Positions 1-8,182 of a stretch of 15,002 bases of DNA are shown here, piece after piece. The notes under the pieces are model-generated. The model was not told the DNA's origin. It saw only the letters and a list, made by a program, of their open reading frames with translations, and did not search any database. The stretch covers positions 1 to 15,002 of the forward strand of contig JAQIWT010000803.1 in NCBI GenBank assembly GCA_034696485.1. The letters are read 5' to 3'. A program made the translations under genes and the position numbers. How positions within the stretch are numbered: position 1 is the first letter of the stretch; each line of letters opens with the position of its first letter. The stretch is from Isohypsibius dastychi. Taxonomy: Eukaryota > Tardigrada > Eutardigrada > Parachela > Isohypsibiidae.

Positions 1-125
1 TCCCGTTCGTTTTATTTTCTGGACCGTGGAGAAGACTGGAAGGAGAAGGTAGTGGAATGCCGAGAAAGGACGGTGTATAGGCCACCTCATTGTTCTGCCA
101 ACTATGGAGGACATATCGTGATGTA
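1..125 (+). other. Short open frame running in from the window edge, unrecognised
   Basis: Frame 1 is open from the first base to a TAA at 123-125, about 40 codons, and contains the segment YFLDRGEDWKEK followed by two cysteines. I do not recognise a domain. A GT that could be a splice donor follows AAG at 48, so only the first 48 bases might be coding. It could be an upstream exon of the LDL-receptor-like gene that follows on the same strand, but no sequence feature links the two. Chance openness cannot be excluded. Confidence 0.15.
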
Positions 126-220
126 AAATTATGCTTTGTTATCTCTGCAGGTTTGTTCAACATAACGACTCTCACTTGCGATGATATTCGCACCCTTCGA
201 GAAAGAAAGAGATATATGAT

Positions 221-402
221 AGAGAGAAGTCACCGATTTTGCTGCAGAGCCAGAGAGAAGTCAACGATTTTGCCGCAGAGCCAGACAGAAATCAATGATT
301 TTGCCGCAGAATCAGAGAGAAGTCAACGATTTTGCCGCAGAGCCAGACAGAAATCAATGATTTTGCCGCAGAATCAGAGAGAAGTCAACGATTTTGCCGA
401 CC
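221..402 (+). repeat. Tandem array of 31-bp repeats (six copies, A/B alternation)
   Basis: Six head-to-tail units start at 221, 252, 283, 314, 345 and 376. Type A begins AGAGAGAAGTCAACGATTTT and type B begins AGACAGAAATCAATGATTTT; both contain TTTTGCCGCAGA. The order A-A-B-A-B-A shows that a 62-bp dimer was amplified after the monomer diverged. The last unit loses similarity after about 400. There are no spacers between units, so this is a minisatellite. The period is not a multiple of three, and the open frame that crosses it is a by-product of the repeat. Confidence 0.9.
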
Positions 403-570
403 AGTTATGGAGAATTCAACATCTTAAGCGCAATGACAAACTAAATAATTGCAGTTATATGACAACATTTTCATACATGATATGAAGCAAAACGGTACAC
501 ATTCATGGCAATATCTAACCTTGTATTGATCTGAAATTTTATAGAAACGTGAACATCATGGGCCATTATT

Positions 571-677
571 GAATCGTTAACTTCTCTCGGATTCATGATT
601 CTGCGGCAAAATCGTTGACTTCTCTCTGGCTCTGCGGCAAAATCGTTGACTTCTCTTGGATTCTGCGGCAAACTCGT
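571..677 (-). repeat. Inverted cluster of the same 31-bp repeat
   Basis: Three to four units of the 221-402 repeat lie here in the opposite orientation: GCGGCAAAATCGTTGACTTC occurs at 603-622 and again from 634, with a third, diverged unit starting GAATCGTTAACTTCTC at 571 and a partial one ending near 677. Together with the forward array they form a large inverted repeat around a ~168-bp unique centre (403-570), the arrangement of a foldback element. No transposase or target duplication is visible. Confidence 0.85.
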
Positions 678-787
678 TAAAATGTTGAAGAATAACAGCA
701 TAGATTATGGTATCTTCTCCCTAGACAACAGAATAATGAGGATGTCCGTCCACTCAGAAATATGGAACAGCTCATGGGGGAAGATAG

Positions 788-1441
788 TTGTGTGTGCAGA
801 ACAGAAGCATACTCAACAATTTCGTTGTCCAAAGTCAACATTCCTGCCGGCTACTGCAGCCGGCAGAAATGTTGACATGATGAGTCAACACTCAACATAT
901 CAACATTTTTGCCGGCTACAGAGGTGTATTTCACTCTCGTTTCGGTGCGATGGGGACAATGACTGTCGTGATCGGACCGATGTGAGTTTTGGCCCTCTGA
1001 GATAAAAGGTCACTTTTTCGCTTGGAATACAATAAATCTCCCATTTCACGTTTCATGCCCTACAATATCTATGCTGCTTGTGGTCAAAACTCGAAAGTCG
1101 ACAGTGGGTCGACTGTAGATTTTCCAAAATGGATGACATGATATAGAAATTGCTCACATGCCCCGCTGGTGACTGACCTGTCTCGATCCAAATTGGTCAG
1201 ATGATTCAGAATCAGATACTATTCGAGTACCATTTCGGCATCATGCCATCAATTCGGAGAACATTGCAATCGCGTCAGTTTGTCAAACTTGCGTTTTCGA
1301 TCGGCTTGCGTAAATTCCTTGAGTACTTCCAGTGTTGCTGGAGAATGCCTTTAACAGATTTCATCGCAGGAACATGCGGATACGTGTCTAAACCCCCAGT
1401 GCCCAGAAGGCAATTTTCGCTGCTCGAATGGGACAAGAACT
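788..1441 (+). CDS. LDL-receptor class A domain protein, partial (three exons)
   Basis: Three exons encode one complete LDLa repeat and the start of the next. Exon 1, about 788-833, carries VVCAEQKHTQQFRCPK. Exon 2, about 922/924-981, carries RCISLSFRCDGDNDCRDRTD, with the calcium-cage signature CDGDNDC..(R/S)TD, and ends at a GTGAGT donor (982). Exon 3, 1370-1441, follows a CAG acceptor and reads EHADTCLNPQCPEGNFRCSNG. Joined in phase 0 across 982-1369 they supply all six LDLa cysteines; the second repeat stops after its second cysteine. The 834-921/923 gap has GT..AG ends and holds a palindrome. LDLa modules bind ligands outside the cell in LRP-type receptors and secreted matrix proteins; the host protein cannot be told. 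After SNGTRT the next cysteine pair (NCI) appears only in another frame, directly before TAG, so either a GTATTT donor at 1442 is used or the gene is broken. No transmembrane segment or later exon was found before the repeat-rich DNA at 1561. Confidence 0.65.
834..876. repeat. 19-bp stem palindrome inside a putative LDLa intron
   Basis: Left arm 834-852 (GTCAACATTCCTGCCGGCT) and right arm 858-876 are reverse complements with one mismatch, separated by five bases (ACTGC). A third partial copy of the arm (CAACATT..TGCCGGCTAC) lies in direct orientation at 901-919, just before the exon 2 acceptor. The hairpin lies within the DNA that interrupts the LDLa reading frame between its second and third cysteines, so it may be a small inserted element now spliced out. 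Confidence 0.85.
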
Positions 1442-1560
1442 GTATTTAGCGAACCTGATTTTTTCCCGAGAAGAACTCGTTGTTCACACCGGGGTAGGAG
1501 TTGTTTCTTTGCAATGAATGGATACAGTATGAGTACGATCAAGTGGGAGGTTGTTCTGCC

Positions 1561-1595
1561 CACAGCCCCCGAGGAACGCCACAGCCCCCGAGGAA
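1561..1595 (+). repeat. Tandem 19-bp duplication
   Basis: CACAGCCCCCGAGGAA occurs at 1561-1576 and again at 1580-1595. The GAGGAAAAA end reappears inverted near 2400-2415, which marks this as the probable left edge of the element described at 1561-2420. Confidence 0.8.
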
Positions 1596-2420
1596 AAAAG
1601 GTGGTTACGACTTTCAGTTTGCTAAGGAATTTTCAGCTTAACAAACTGAAACTCGTGAATGATCACATTTGCTGGCAAGATGGCAGTTTAGGAAACTGCT
1701 AACAAACTGCGGAGGCGGGCTTTCTGATTTGCCAGCAACACGCCAGTTTAGGAAACTGTAAATAAACTGAGGACTTGAGTTTGCGTAGTGCGTTTTGATT
1801 TTCCGTTGCAAACGGAAAGTGGTTCATTTGGATCATTTCCAACGCCGTTCTTCTGCTCCATGTCGCAAGATAATAACTGCCAGGACATCTTGGAGGTCGA
1901 GGAATATGGAATCGATAGATGGGGTAAGGTAACGGCATTAAACCTCCATATGATTTCATAATCTGAATGCGTTCTTCATTTCTTTCCAGTAGCTGTTCCG
2001 CAGTCATTCTTGCCTGCTTTTGACTCTCCATCGAATTCCAAATGATCCTCAGATCCTCTGGCAGCTCAAAGCGAACAGACGAGCGGAAGGACGGAGATGC
2101 TGGGATGAAAGGGAGAAGAAGAGGAAGTCGAGGAGGAAAACATTTTCCAACGGCTGGCTGGAAAACAGAAACAAACTAGTGCTGACACACTCACTTTAAT
2201 AAACTGGAAACAATGAATTCCTGGCAAATACCGGGCGGGCGGGGCGTTCAGCTTACTAAACTGGGTCCTGGAAGTACTAGCAAACCCAACAACCAATCGT
2301 TATTTGCACGGTTTTCAATTTACTAAACAGATGCGCTTTCTGGTGTTGCCAGCACCTGGTATTTATTCTTCCAGTTTAGTTCAAGTTTACTAAACTTAGG
2401 ATTTTTCCTCGGGGCCCCAT
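1561..2420. mobile_element. Candidate non-autonomous element with inverted ends and subterminal motifs
   Basis: The left edge (CCCCCGAGGAAAAA, about 1582-1598) matches the reverse complement of 2401-2416 (CCCCGAGGAAAAAT). Behind both edges comes the same order of motifs: an AGTTT/AAACTG pair, then TGCTGGCAA. Between them CAGTTTAGGAAACTG occurs perfectly at 1684-1698 and 1744-1758, exactly 60 bp apart, and looser TTACTAAACT copies lie near 2195, 2253, 2319 and 2375-2400. No transposase is visible, and the open frames across it (for example minus 1699-2031 and plus 1514-1702) show no known domain. The exact ends and any target duplication could not be fixed, so the boundaries are approximate. 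It lies between the LDLa exons and the cullin gene. Confidence 0.45.
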
Positions 2421-2739
2421 ACAACCCCTGGGCTTCCCCGTTTGGTTGACATCCAACAATGTCTCCGGGCAGCCAAAACCATATAATGTCACGCAGTAAC
2501 ATTGAGGAGTGAACCACGAGGACAAATATACCAGCAAAAACATGGAAGTTTTGCTGAATATGGGAGACTGAAGTCTACAATATAATGTTCCGCCCAAACC
2601 CATGTAAACGAAGTTTACGAAATCTGTGTTTTTATAGAACTGGCGACATTGAGGTTCTGCATCGCAAGTCAAATTATAACGAACTGAATCCAGAAAAAAG
2701 CAAATTTGAAAAAATTAAAAAACATGAAAAACAGGCAAA

Positions 2740-2834
2740 AAATCACTTCCTGTTGGATGTTACTTCCGGCGGAAACCACCTCCTGTCGTATGTCACTCCG
2801 GGCGAAATCACTTCTGGTTATGACGTCAGTTCTA
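2740..2834 (+). repeat. Three diverged ~32-bp repeats with CACTTCC cores, ending in a CRE
   Basis: Units begin AAATCACTTCCTGTTGGATG (2740), AAACCACCTCCTGTCGTATG (2773) and AAATCACTTCTGGTTATGAC (2805), each followed by an ACTTCCGG, ACTCCGGG or CAGTTC stretch. CACTTCC is the reverse complement of an ETS-type GGAAGTG, and the third unit contains the perfect palindrome TGACGTCA at 2821-2828, the classic CREB/ATF site. The repeats sit about 300 bp upstream of the cullin-3 start codon. Confidence 0.6.
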
Positions 2835-2882
2835 ATTGTGACATCACTATTAAGTCCAGTATGCGTAGGGCTACTTATATAT
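2821..2882 (+). promoter_or_regulatory. Candidate cullin-3 promoter: CRE and TATA-like box
   Basis: TGACGTCA at 2821-2828 is followed about 50 bp later by TATATAT at 2876-2882. A start site roughly 30 bp further on would give a ~220-nt 5' leader before the ATG at 3125. The leader would contain a G-rich run (2935-2947) and short ACAAGATTGTGA repeats (about 3031-3073). The position and order fit a core promoter, but no transcript evidence exists here and TATA-like strings are common in AT-rich DNA. Confidence 0.35.
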
Positions 2883-3124
2883 CAGGCAGTAGGCGTAAGA
2901 ATATGAACCTCGACGCCTAAAGCGAGGTTGGATGCGGGGGTGGGGGGCACGTACAGCTGGCTGGCGTCGAGACGTTCTCTGATGTCATGCGAAAGCTTGC
3001 TGCTGATTTCCCGCGTTATCTACAAGGTTGTGATTGTTGTGCTACAAGATTGTGACACAAGATTGTGATTGTTTCAGGAAGTGTGCCAGCGCTAGGTCTG
3101 TTTGAGTTGAGTACTGCTTGACAG

Positions 3125-6100
3125 ATGTTTTCGGATTCCGCACTGGAAATGACTGCTCCCAAAAGCAATTCAAAGTTAAGGCTCCGTCCTTATGGGGTAA
3201 AGGTTTTCGGGATAATTTTAGTGGCTGTGTAATTCACCTCGATATCAATCATTTTGCAGTCGAGTCTTGTGATGAATGAGAGTCAAATCAATAATCCCTT
3301 GAAGATGCTCAAGAGCGCAATCCAGGACATGCTGCGAAAGAATAATAACGGTCTGAGTTTCGATGAATTGTATCGGAATGCTTACACACTTGTTCTTCAT
3401 AAACACAGAGACAAGGTTTATGAAGGACTGCGTGAAGTCGTAGCGCATCATTTGGATACAGAGGTAAAATTCATGAATGGGTTTTCGGTCTCTGATTCAA
3501 AGTGTGTATGATTCTTCTAACATTTTTTTCCAGATTCGAGAACATGTCCTGCAGTCTCTTCATGACAATTTCTTTCACACGTTGAAGCTGGTTTGGAATG
3601 ATTATAAGACTAGCCTCATTATCATTCGCGACATGCTCATGTACTTGGTGAGTCCGACTATGCCTCTTATCTTCTTATCGATGTTTGCCCGGTGAATAAG
3701 ATATATCGCGTTTGTTCTGCCATTGACCTTTGTAGGACCGTGTTCATGCTCCCCAACGTGGCGTGGATGGTGTCTACGCCCTAGGCTTGATTCTTTTCCG
3801 TGATCATGTCTTAGATTATGGAGAGATTCGGGACAAACTTCGGGATACTTCACGCGACATGATCTTCAAGGAGCGAAATGATGAAGGGATTGATCGACCC
3901 GGAGTGAAGAATCCCCACCAGATATTGATGCAGTTGAGGATCGAGAACCCGTTTCTGGATGATTCTCAAGAGTTCTTTCGAGTAACGGTAACGGGCTTCG
4001 TTTAATTCAGTATCACACTTAAGTATAATATAAATGAAATTTTAGATTGAAGCAGAGTCGTATTTTGCCGAAAATAACGCATCCATCTATGTTCGAAAAG
4101 TCTTGGAGCGGATAGCGGAGGAAACTGAACGCACCGGATATTATTTCGTTTCCAATGAAAGACCTATGCCCATCGTCTTCAAAAATGAGCTGACAGTCTC
4201 GAATATTAACACCGTTGTAAGCATGGATAACGGCGGTGTTGTCTTCTTGGTCGAGAACCAGAAATATCAGGGTAAAGCGGATGAGATCACTCACCCTATA
4301 CTGTCTTTTACTTAATCGGGTTTTCTCCAGATATGGCTGACATGTATTCTTTATTCAATGGGGTCAATGATGGGATGGAAATCATGGTGGAGCACATCAG
4401 TACTCATCTTCGAAACAAAGGAAAGGATCTCGTGACTGAAGAAGAGAATACCCCAAAAAATCCGGCTCTCTTTATCAAGGTAGCAGAATTTTTTGCTGAT
4501 TTATTTTTTACGTAAGACTTGGTTTTTAGTGTTGATTGAGCTTAAGGAACACTATGACAAATTCCTGACGCAGTCTTTCAATAATGACCAGCGCTTCAAG
4601 CAGATGATATCTACCGCTTTTGAATATTTCCTGAATCTTAATCCGCGATTTCCAGAGTATCTGTCTTTGTTCATTGATGACAAACTCAGGAAAGGAAACA
4701 AAGATGTGAGTTGAATTTTTCGGGGTGGCTTCAATCGTAAAATACCGGTTGCATAGGTGTCTGAGCAAGATTTGGAAGCTGTGTTGGACCAAGTCATGAC
4801 CCTCTTCCGTTTCATCCAAGAAAAAGACGTTTTTGAGCAATATTATAAACAACACCTCGCTCGTCGACTTCTATTCAACCATTCCACATCACAAGACTCG
4901 GAGAAAGACATGATCGCCAAACCGAAATCTGAATGTGGATATCAGTTCACTCAGAAACTCGAAAGAATGTCTGAAGACATTGGGCATTCAGCCATACTCA
5001 ACGATGGCTACAGGGAACACATTTCCGGACGTCAGGTACGGAGAATTTCTTGCAATTGACCGACTTTCTTGAGCATTTTGTTCCGATCTTATAGAACGAA
5101 TTCGGTGGTTTGGACCTTCAAATGCAAGTTCTGACAACTGGATACTGGCCCATGAGTCCATGTCAGACGGAAGTGAAACTTCTGGCCTTACCCCAGAATG
5201 CTTTTGCGACTTTCAGAAAGTCAGTCCAGCATCCGATTTATTTAATCTTCTCTCTGTGGAGCTGGGTTGTTTGTAGGTATTATATCAACAAGCACAATGG
5301 GCGTCAGTTGACACTCCAAGCCAATCTCGGTCAAGCTGATATCACTGCTCTCTTTTGGGGTCCAAAGGATGACCCAAGTGGTCCACGTTTGAAGGTTGCC
5401 AGGAAGTTTACACTGCAACTTCAGACTTTCCATATGGTCATCCTTATGCTCTTTAATGACCAACCGAAATGGACATTTGAAGAAATAATGCGCGCAACGA
5501 ATCTGCCTGATAAGGAAGTACGCCGAGCGCTTTCCTCTATTATTTCCGGGAAACAAAATCTTCTGCTCAAGGAAGGGAGTGGGGAAGAGATCGGTGAGAA
5601 TTATTCTTTATTCTACGTACTACTTTTTCTGGGGATTCTTATCTTTCGTGTTCATGTTTAGAAAACGCGACTACGTTTTCGGTGAACGAGTCGTTTAGTT
5701 CGGTTTACCATCGCGTCAAGATTCAGATGGGTAAGAATTTGTTTTCAATCAAATTTAAAATTTGATTTCATTAATAAATAATTATGAATAACTGGAAATA
5801 TTACGAATAATAATCATAGATGTTATATCACATCTTCAATTGAAGTTTTAATTACCCCTGTTAATATTCATCACAGAAATTTTATAATTCTGAGTGGTGT
5901 TAGTTACTTATGTAAATACATATTTTGTTGATAATTTCATAAGAAAAAGACTATAGCCTCCCCTAAACTCCCCTAAACACTATGGACTCCCCTACCAATT
6001 TCATAATCTGTTAAATGAATGCTATAATTAAAAATTAAGTTTGTTATAAAAATAATTTATTAATTTAATTGAATGAGTTTGATATGTTATCTTGTTTTTC

Positions 6101-6443
6101 TGCAGCAACTGGCAAAACGGAAGAAGAACATGAGCGTGTTGAAACCCGCGCCAAAGTGGATGAAGACCGCAAGCATGAAATTGAGGCTGTGATTGTCCGC
6201 ATCATGAAGTCCAGGATGAAACTCAAGCACAATCAACTTGTAGCCGAAGTCATCGAACAACTTCAGCGTCAGTTTGCTCCGAGTCCAATCATTATCAAGA
6301 AGCATATTGAAGGTCTCATTGAACGCAATTATTTGGCCCGTGATGCGGAGGATAGGTGAGTCAACAACGGGATTTTTAATTTGCTGGCTTCTTGGTATCG
6401 TGCTTTGCTATTTTTTAGGTCCCAGTATCAGGACGTTGCATAA
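3125..6443 (+). CDS. cul3: Cullin-3, scaffold of CRL3 ubiquitin ligases (13 exons)
   Basis: Exons: 3125-3196, 3260-3463, 3534-3647, 3736-3981, 4046-4271, 4331-4479, 4541(or 4530)-4705, 4757-5035, 5095-5219, 5277-5593, 5662-5730, 6106-6355, 6419-6443. The model gives about 746 residues against 768 in human CUL3, and the phases join correctly except at intron 6. CUL3 bridges BTB adaptors and RBX1/E2 for ubiquitination. Seen: the N-terminal LRLRPYG extension (CUL3-type MRIRAFP); the BTB-binding helix [19 protein letters not shown] with both tyrosines; the cullin-homology region [16 protein letters not shown] and [15 protein letters not shown]; the winged helix with neddylation lysine in IVRIMKSR, 57 residues from the C-terminus as in human. 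Odd points: the conserved loop before PFL is about ten residues short (LRIENPFL), the C-terminus is YQDVA instead of YTYVA, and the canonical intron 6 acceptor breaks the frame. An in-frame TGA precedes the chosen ATG. Identity is sure; it may be a diverged or decaying paralogue. Confidence 0.92.
4480..4540 (+). other. Cullin-3 intron 6 with a frame-breaking canonical acceptor
   Basis: The donor after ATC AAG (GTAGCA at 4480) leaves phase 0. The obvious acceptor GTTTTTAG (ends 4529) would continue TGT TGA, a stop at once. Homology calls for one residue between IK and LIELK, i.e. a start at 4529, one base earlier. The next in-frame acceptor is GAG at 4538-4540, which restores the frame but removes about four residues (VLIE) relative to homologues. 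All other introns of this gene join cleanly. Confidence 0.75.
5731..6105 (+). other. Long AT-rich intron 11 of cullin-3
   Basis: GTAAGA...TGCAG, 375 nt, four to seven times longer than the other introns of the gene (about 50-90 nt). It is very rich in A and T and holds the direct repeat CTCCCCTA (about 5958-5995, three times). No open frame or hairpin of note. The length may reflect an old insertion. Confidence 0.85.
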
Positions 6444-6789
6444 TTGGATCACTTCGTAGAACCTAATGGAGCGGTTTCAATTTGTTCACGAATTTAAAGT
6501 TTTACTGTGACGTGGTTTGGAACGAATTATGAGGTCTGTTACGGTTCGACCACTTATTTTCTTTCGGCCGGTTTTTGTCGTACCACAGTACATGTACGTT
6601 TTCTTTCGATGAGGTGATGAATGATGTATGTGATGATGTATGATAGATTATTGGGTTGAAAACCTTGATTGTCGTTCAGAGATTCTATGGATACGGACCC
6701 TGAGTTCACTGGACAAATTTATCCCTCGAGAACGATGGATTTGCGAGAGTAGTCCCTATTTTTCAGGCGAAGCAGAATAATTGACTTCA
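6444..6789. other. Cullin-3 3' flank, no gene seen
   Basis: Intergenic or 3' untranslated. No AATAAA is present close to the stop codon. On the minus strand, 6700-6770 has a short stretch readable as YSRKSIVLEG, which could be the degraded continuation of the astacin fragment beyond its stop; this is weak. Confidence 0.4.
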
Positions 6790-6824
6790 ATTATGGCTCG
6801 ATTAATGCATAATCGAGCCATAAT
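6790..6824. repeat. Perfect 15-bp palindrome at the end of the astacin fragment
   Basis: 6790-6804 (ATTATGGCTCGATTA) and 6810-6824 are exact reverse complements around ATGCA. On the minus strand the 6810-6824 arm codes for the YGSI of the astacin Met-turn, and the other arm supplies the in-frame TAA at 6804-6802. A snap-back or template-switch copying event would create exactly this arrangement. Confidence 0.9.
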
Positions 6825-7038
6825 CGTATGGTAACCCAAAGGTCACTGCATCAGTCGGAATTCTAAAATCCTGGGTTGCAGCTGGAATAAGATTCTTGCA
6901 GTTGATCCAGATGTGGTCATCCCGGTCAGCTCTCAAAGTTTCATGATAAAAGCCCAGAATGTGAAGAAGCTCATGCTGAATAGCTTTGATTTCTTTCTTG
7001 TTAGCAAAATGTCCTGCCTTCCCCCAGTTCTCCCAGCA
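6802..7038 (-). pseudogene. Astacin-family zinc metalloprotease fragment (M12A)
   Basis: The minus strand between an in-frame TGA (7041-7039) and TAA (6804-6802) encodes 78 residues. It contains the full astacin zinc signature HELLHILGFYHE followed by TLRADRDD, matching HExxHxxGFxHExxRxDRD, and later PYDYGSIMH, the Met-turn SIMHY lacking only its tyrosine because a stop takes its place. Astacins are secreted or membrane-anchored endopeptidases used in matrix and cuticle processing. The upstream part reads CWENWGKAGHF, reminiscent of the CWS.VGR..G segment before the active site. No signal peptide, propeptide or C-terminal modules are found, and the frames above 7041 are interrupted. The most likely reading is a degraded gene copy or an isolated exon with a terminal lesion. 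Confidence 0.8.
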
Positions 7039-7041
7039 TCA

Positions 7042-8090
7042 GATCGACAATCCATTCCTCTCCGAATTTGAACATAATCTTGCTAGTCGGGCAGCAAGGC
7101 CTGGCAAAACTAACGTAAGCCAATCTAGACAAATCAATCGACAATCAAAAAGCTGATCAAGGTGCAACTTTTCAGTTTTTAACCCTCGCATGTTTTGGAA
7201 TGTTGTCAGCCGTTGCCCAAACGCGTACAGAAGATCTCCGGTTTGTTTGCGGATGATCATCTGCACGCAAACCAGTTAATACTATTACTGCTACGCGCCA
7301 TTTCGACTAACAGAGATCTCCTCATTCATTATAACTACCAAAACTTTGATTGGAAGAGTTTTAGCCTCTGCTAACATCGTGCCAAGACCTAAAGGTTTGC
7401 AAATTTTTATGAAAGAATGCAAAGTGGTCAATCAAACGGAAATCAGAATTTGAAAACAGTGAGTCGATCCCTTGGCCTCCTACTACCCACAGTTGCTATG
7501 CTGATGTATTGCGTCGGTCCATGCACAGAATGTGTTATGAATTCGAACCCCCCTCCGTGAATTCGACAACTGAAAAGTGGAAAACAACTTATGGCCACCG
7601 GCCACGCTATGACTGGTCCTGCAACTGAAACAAAACGCACCAGAATGATGCGAAATATTTCACAATTCAGAGAACAATCACTGTATTGGTGTACCGTGTA
7701 CCAGATGTGCCAGGTAAACGGGATGAAGCTTAACCATTATCCAAACCCCCTGGTATACTCAGGGGGAACGGTAAAGCGTATCGATATGGGCAGCGAAAGA
7801 GTGAGAGAGAGCGAGTGAGTGAGAGACAGAAATACTACAAATATCGTTTCTATTTTTAGACTTGCTGACCACTAGAGCACGTGTTCTAGAGACTGGGCAT
7901 CCACCGCGGTAGGCAGCAGAGCAAGACAGCAAAAGCGGTGGATTCAGTATTCTGGCATCTGGGCATCAGAGGTGCCACATTCCTGAGTATCTATTCCGGT
8001 CCATACGAGTGATAGATACCGCGCCTTTCGCAGCCTGTCTCGTGCCCTTCATCTCATGTGGCGGGAGAAAGACGCGTGAATTATCATGAC
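7042..8090. other. Intergenic DNA, no recognised gene
   Basis: Minus strand 7042-7266 may hold more decayed astacin (for example KIMFKFGEEWIVD in one frame), but I cannot align it with confidence. Plus 7785-7830 is a GA-rich simple stretch. CTAGAGCACGTGTTCTAG at 7872-7889 is an imperfect palindrome centred on a CACGTG E-box. A 9-bp inverted pair ATCCACCGC/GCGGTGGAT lies at 7899-7907 and 7935-7943. Open frames here carry no known motif. Confidence 0.5.
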
Positions 8091-8182
8091 TACGTGTCCG
8101 CCACATTTTACAGCCAACCCCTACGCATCTGATAGCATGTGAGAGATGCGCATGGTGAGCTGTAAATTGTGGCGGACACGTA
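8091..8182. repeat. 92-nt long hairpin with 24-bp stem
   Basis: 8091-8114 (TACGTGTCCGCCACATTTTA and CAGC) pairs with 8159-8182 with a single mismatch. Inside it 8123-8130 (ACGCATCT) pairs with 8144-8151 with one mismatch, leaving a terminal loop of about 13 nt. The size and near-perfect outer stem would suit either a miniature inverted-repeat element or a microRNA-type precursor. No target duplication is obvious at the ends. Confidence 0.85.

Noticed and set aside
221-402. CRISPR-like regular repeats
   Set aside because: The units abut with no unique spacers, alternate A/B types, and lie in an intron-bearing animal genome.
90-485. 131-codon open frame on the plus strand
   Set aside because: Most of it is translation of the 31-bp repeat; composition and frame cycling follow the repeat and no domain is present.
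1699-2031. 110-codon minus-strand open frame
   Set aside because: It lies inside the repeat-motif element 1561-2420 and shows no recognisable domain or supporting splice sites.
4526-4855. 109-codon minus-strand open frame
   Set aside because: Antisense shadow of cullin-3 exons 7 and 8.
5220-5276. In-frame readthrough of 57 nt in cullin-3 ([11 protein letters not shown]...)
   Set aside because: The stretch is absent from homologues and has GTCAGT...TTGTAG ends; removing it restores FRKYYINKH exactly, so it is an intron whose length happens to be a multiple of three.
5242-5556. 104-codon minus-strand open frame
   Set aside because: Antisense shadow of cullin-3 exon 10.
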